Shown: piece by piece, positions 63,866-64,000 of the stretch
Position numbering within the stretch: position 1 is the first letter of the stretch
Layout: each line of letters opens with the position of its first letter
NCBI RefSeq assembly: GCF_009720385.1
Contig: NZ_WARX01000001.1
Coordinates: 310,001-374,000 of the forward strand
Reading direction: 5' to 3'
Length of the DNA stretch: 64,000 nt
From: Catellatospora vulcania
Lineage (GTDB): Bacteria > Actinomycetota > Actinomycetes > Mycobacteriales > Micromonosporaceae
Notes under the pieces: model-generated
What the model was told of the DNA's origin: nothing
The model's database searches: none
What the model saw: only the letters and a program-made list of their open reading frames with translations
Translations under genes and position numbers: made by a program

Positions 63866-64000
63866 TCACTCGGCGAGGATGGAGTAGAGCTTGCGCTTGG
63901 TGTCCTGGAGGGTTTGCAGGGCCTGCTGGCGCTGGGCGGGGGTGCCGGACATGGCGACCTGGCGCAGGGCGCTCATGATGGCGAAGCCCGCCTCGCGGAA
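63866..64000 (-). CDS. C-terminus of an unidentified protein (partial)
   Basis: The window ends inside this minus-strand gene. The last 44 residues read FREAGFAIMSALRQVAMSG...LQTLQDTKRKLYSILAE, a helical and basic tail. I cannot assign a family from this piece. It converges on ispG. Confidence 0.6.
   Translation of the reverse strand, partial: FREAGFAIMSALRQVAMSGTPAQRQQALQTLQDTKRKLYSILAE

Overview
The window is high-GC (about 70%+) actinobacterial chromosome. Gene content and order (smc, ftsY, amtB-glnK-glnD, ffh, rpsP-KH-rimM-trmD-rplS, three lepB genes, rnhB, DUF2469, dprA-comM-yraN, rpsB-tsf-pyrH-frr-cdsA-rlmN, dxr-rseP-ispG) match the conserved core block of actinomycetes. Adenylylation-type PII control, a eukaryote/archaeal-like ProRS, the repeat-rich intergenic spaces and a dispersed 71-72 bp mini-ORF repeat suggest Micromonosporaceae (Actinoplanes/Micromonospora/Catellatospora-like). 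The family placement is inference.

Layout: (1) 1-9.6 kb: end of smc, a HAD hydrolase, then a four-gene ABC exporter cluster (ATPase, two ~1000-aa FtsX-type permeases, second ATPase) with 4-bp overlaps. (2) 9.8-20 kb: PhoD-like phosphatase (minus), ftsY, a phosphotransferase, the nitrogen operon amtB-glnK-glnD behind a tandem GlnR-like box, and ffh. (3) 20-26 kb: membrane protein, amidohydrolase, proS, a coiled-coil protein and two FomD-like DUF402 genes separated by tandem repeats. (4) 26-33.4 kb: ribosome/tRNA-maturation operon, rplS, three tandem signal peptidases I, NUDIX, rnhB, DUF2469, M23 peptidase. (5) 33.5-37.9 kb (minus): class V aminotransferase, dprA, comM, a 24-codon mini-ORF and yraN. 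(6) 38-46.4 kb: Pro-rich membrane protein, rpsB-tsf, pyrH, frr-cdsA, rlmN, two mini-ORFs, DivIVA-like protein. (7) 46.4-60 kb, accessory: MBL-Rieske protein, secreted S8 protease, dimethylglycine-dehydrogenase-like enzyme, TetR/MMPL pair, two PhoX-like genes, YcxB-like protein, GNAT. (8) 60-64 kb: dxr-rseP-ispG (MEP isoprenoid pathway plus site-2 protease) and the C-terminus of an unidentified minus-strand gene.

The core genes connect in three ways. FtsY and Ffh are the two SRP GTPases, and the signal peptidases process exported proteins. RpsP/KH/RimM/TrmD/RplS and RpsB/Tsf/Frr/RlmN serve ribosome assembly and translation. AmtB/GlnK/GlnD sense and import ammonium.

The main non-gene signal is a dense set of intergenic palindromes in at least four families. 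Their outer arms are conserved while their inner arms differ but still pair. A second signal is a chain of tiny ORFs linked by ATGA/GTGA overlaps between rlmN and the DivIVA-like gene, with a same-length relative between yraN and comM. Several genes have a TANNNT box 6-8 nt before the start codon, which predicts leaderless mRNAs. No CRISPR, rRNA, tRNA, insertion sequence or prophage was seen.
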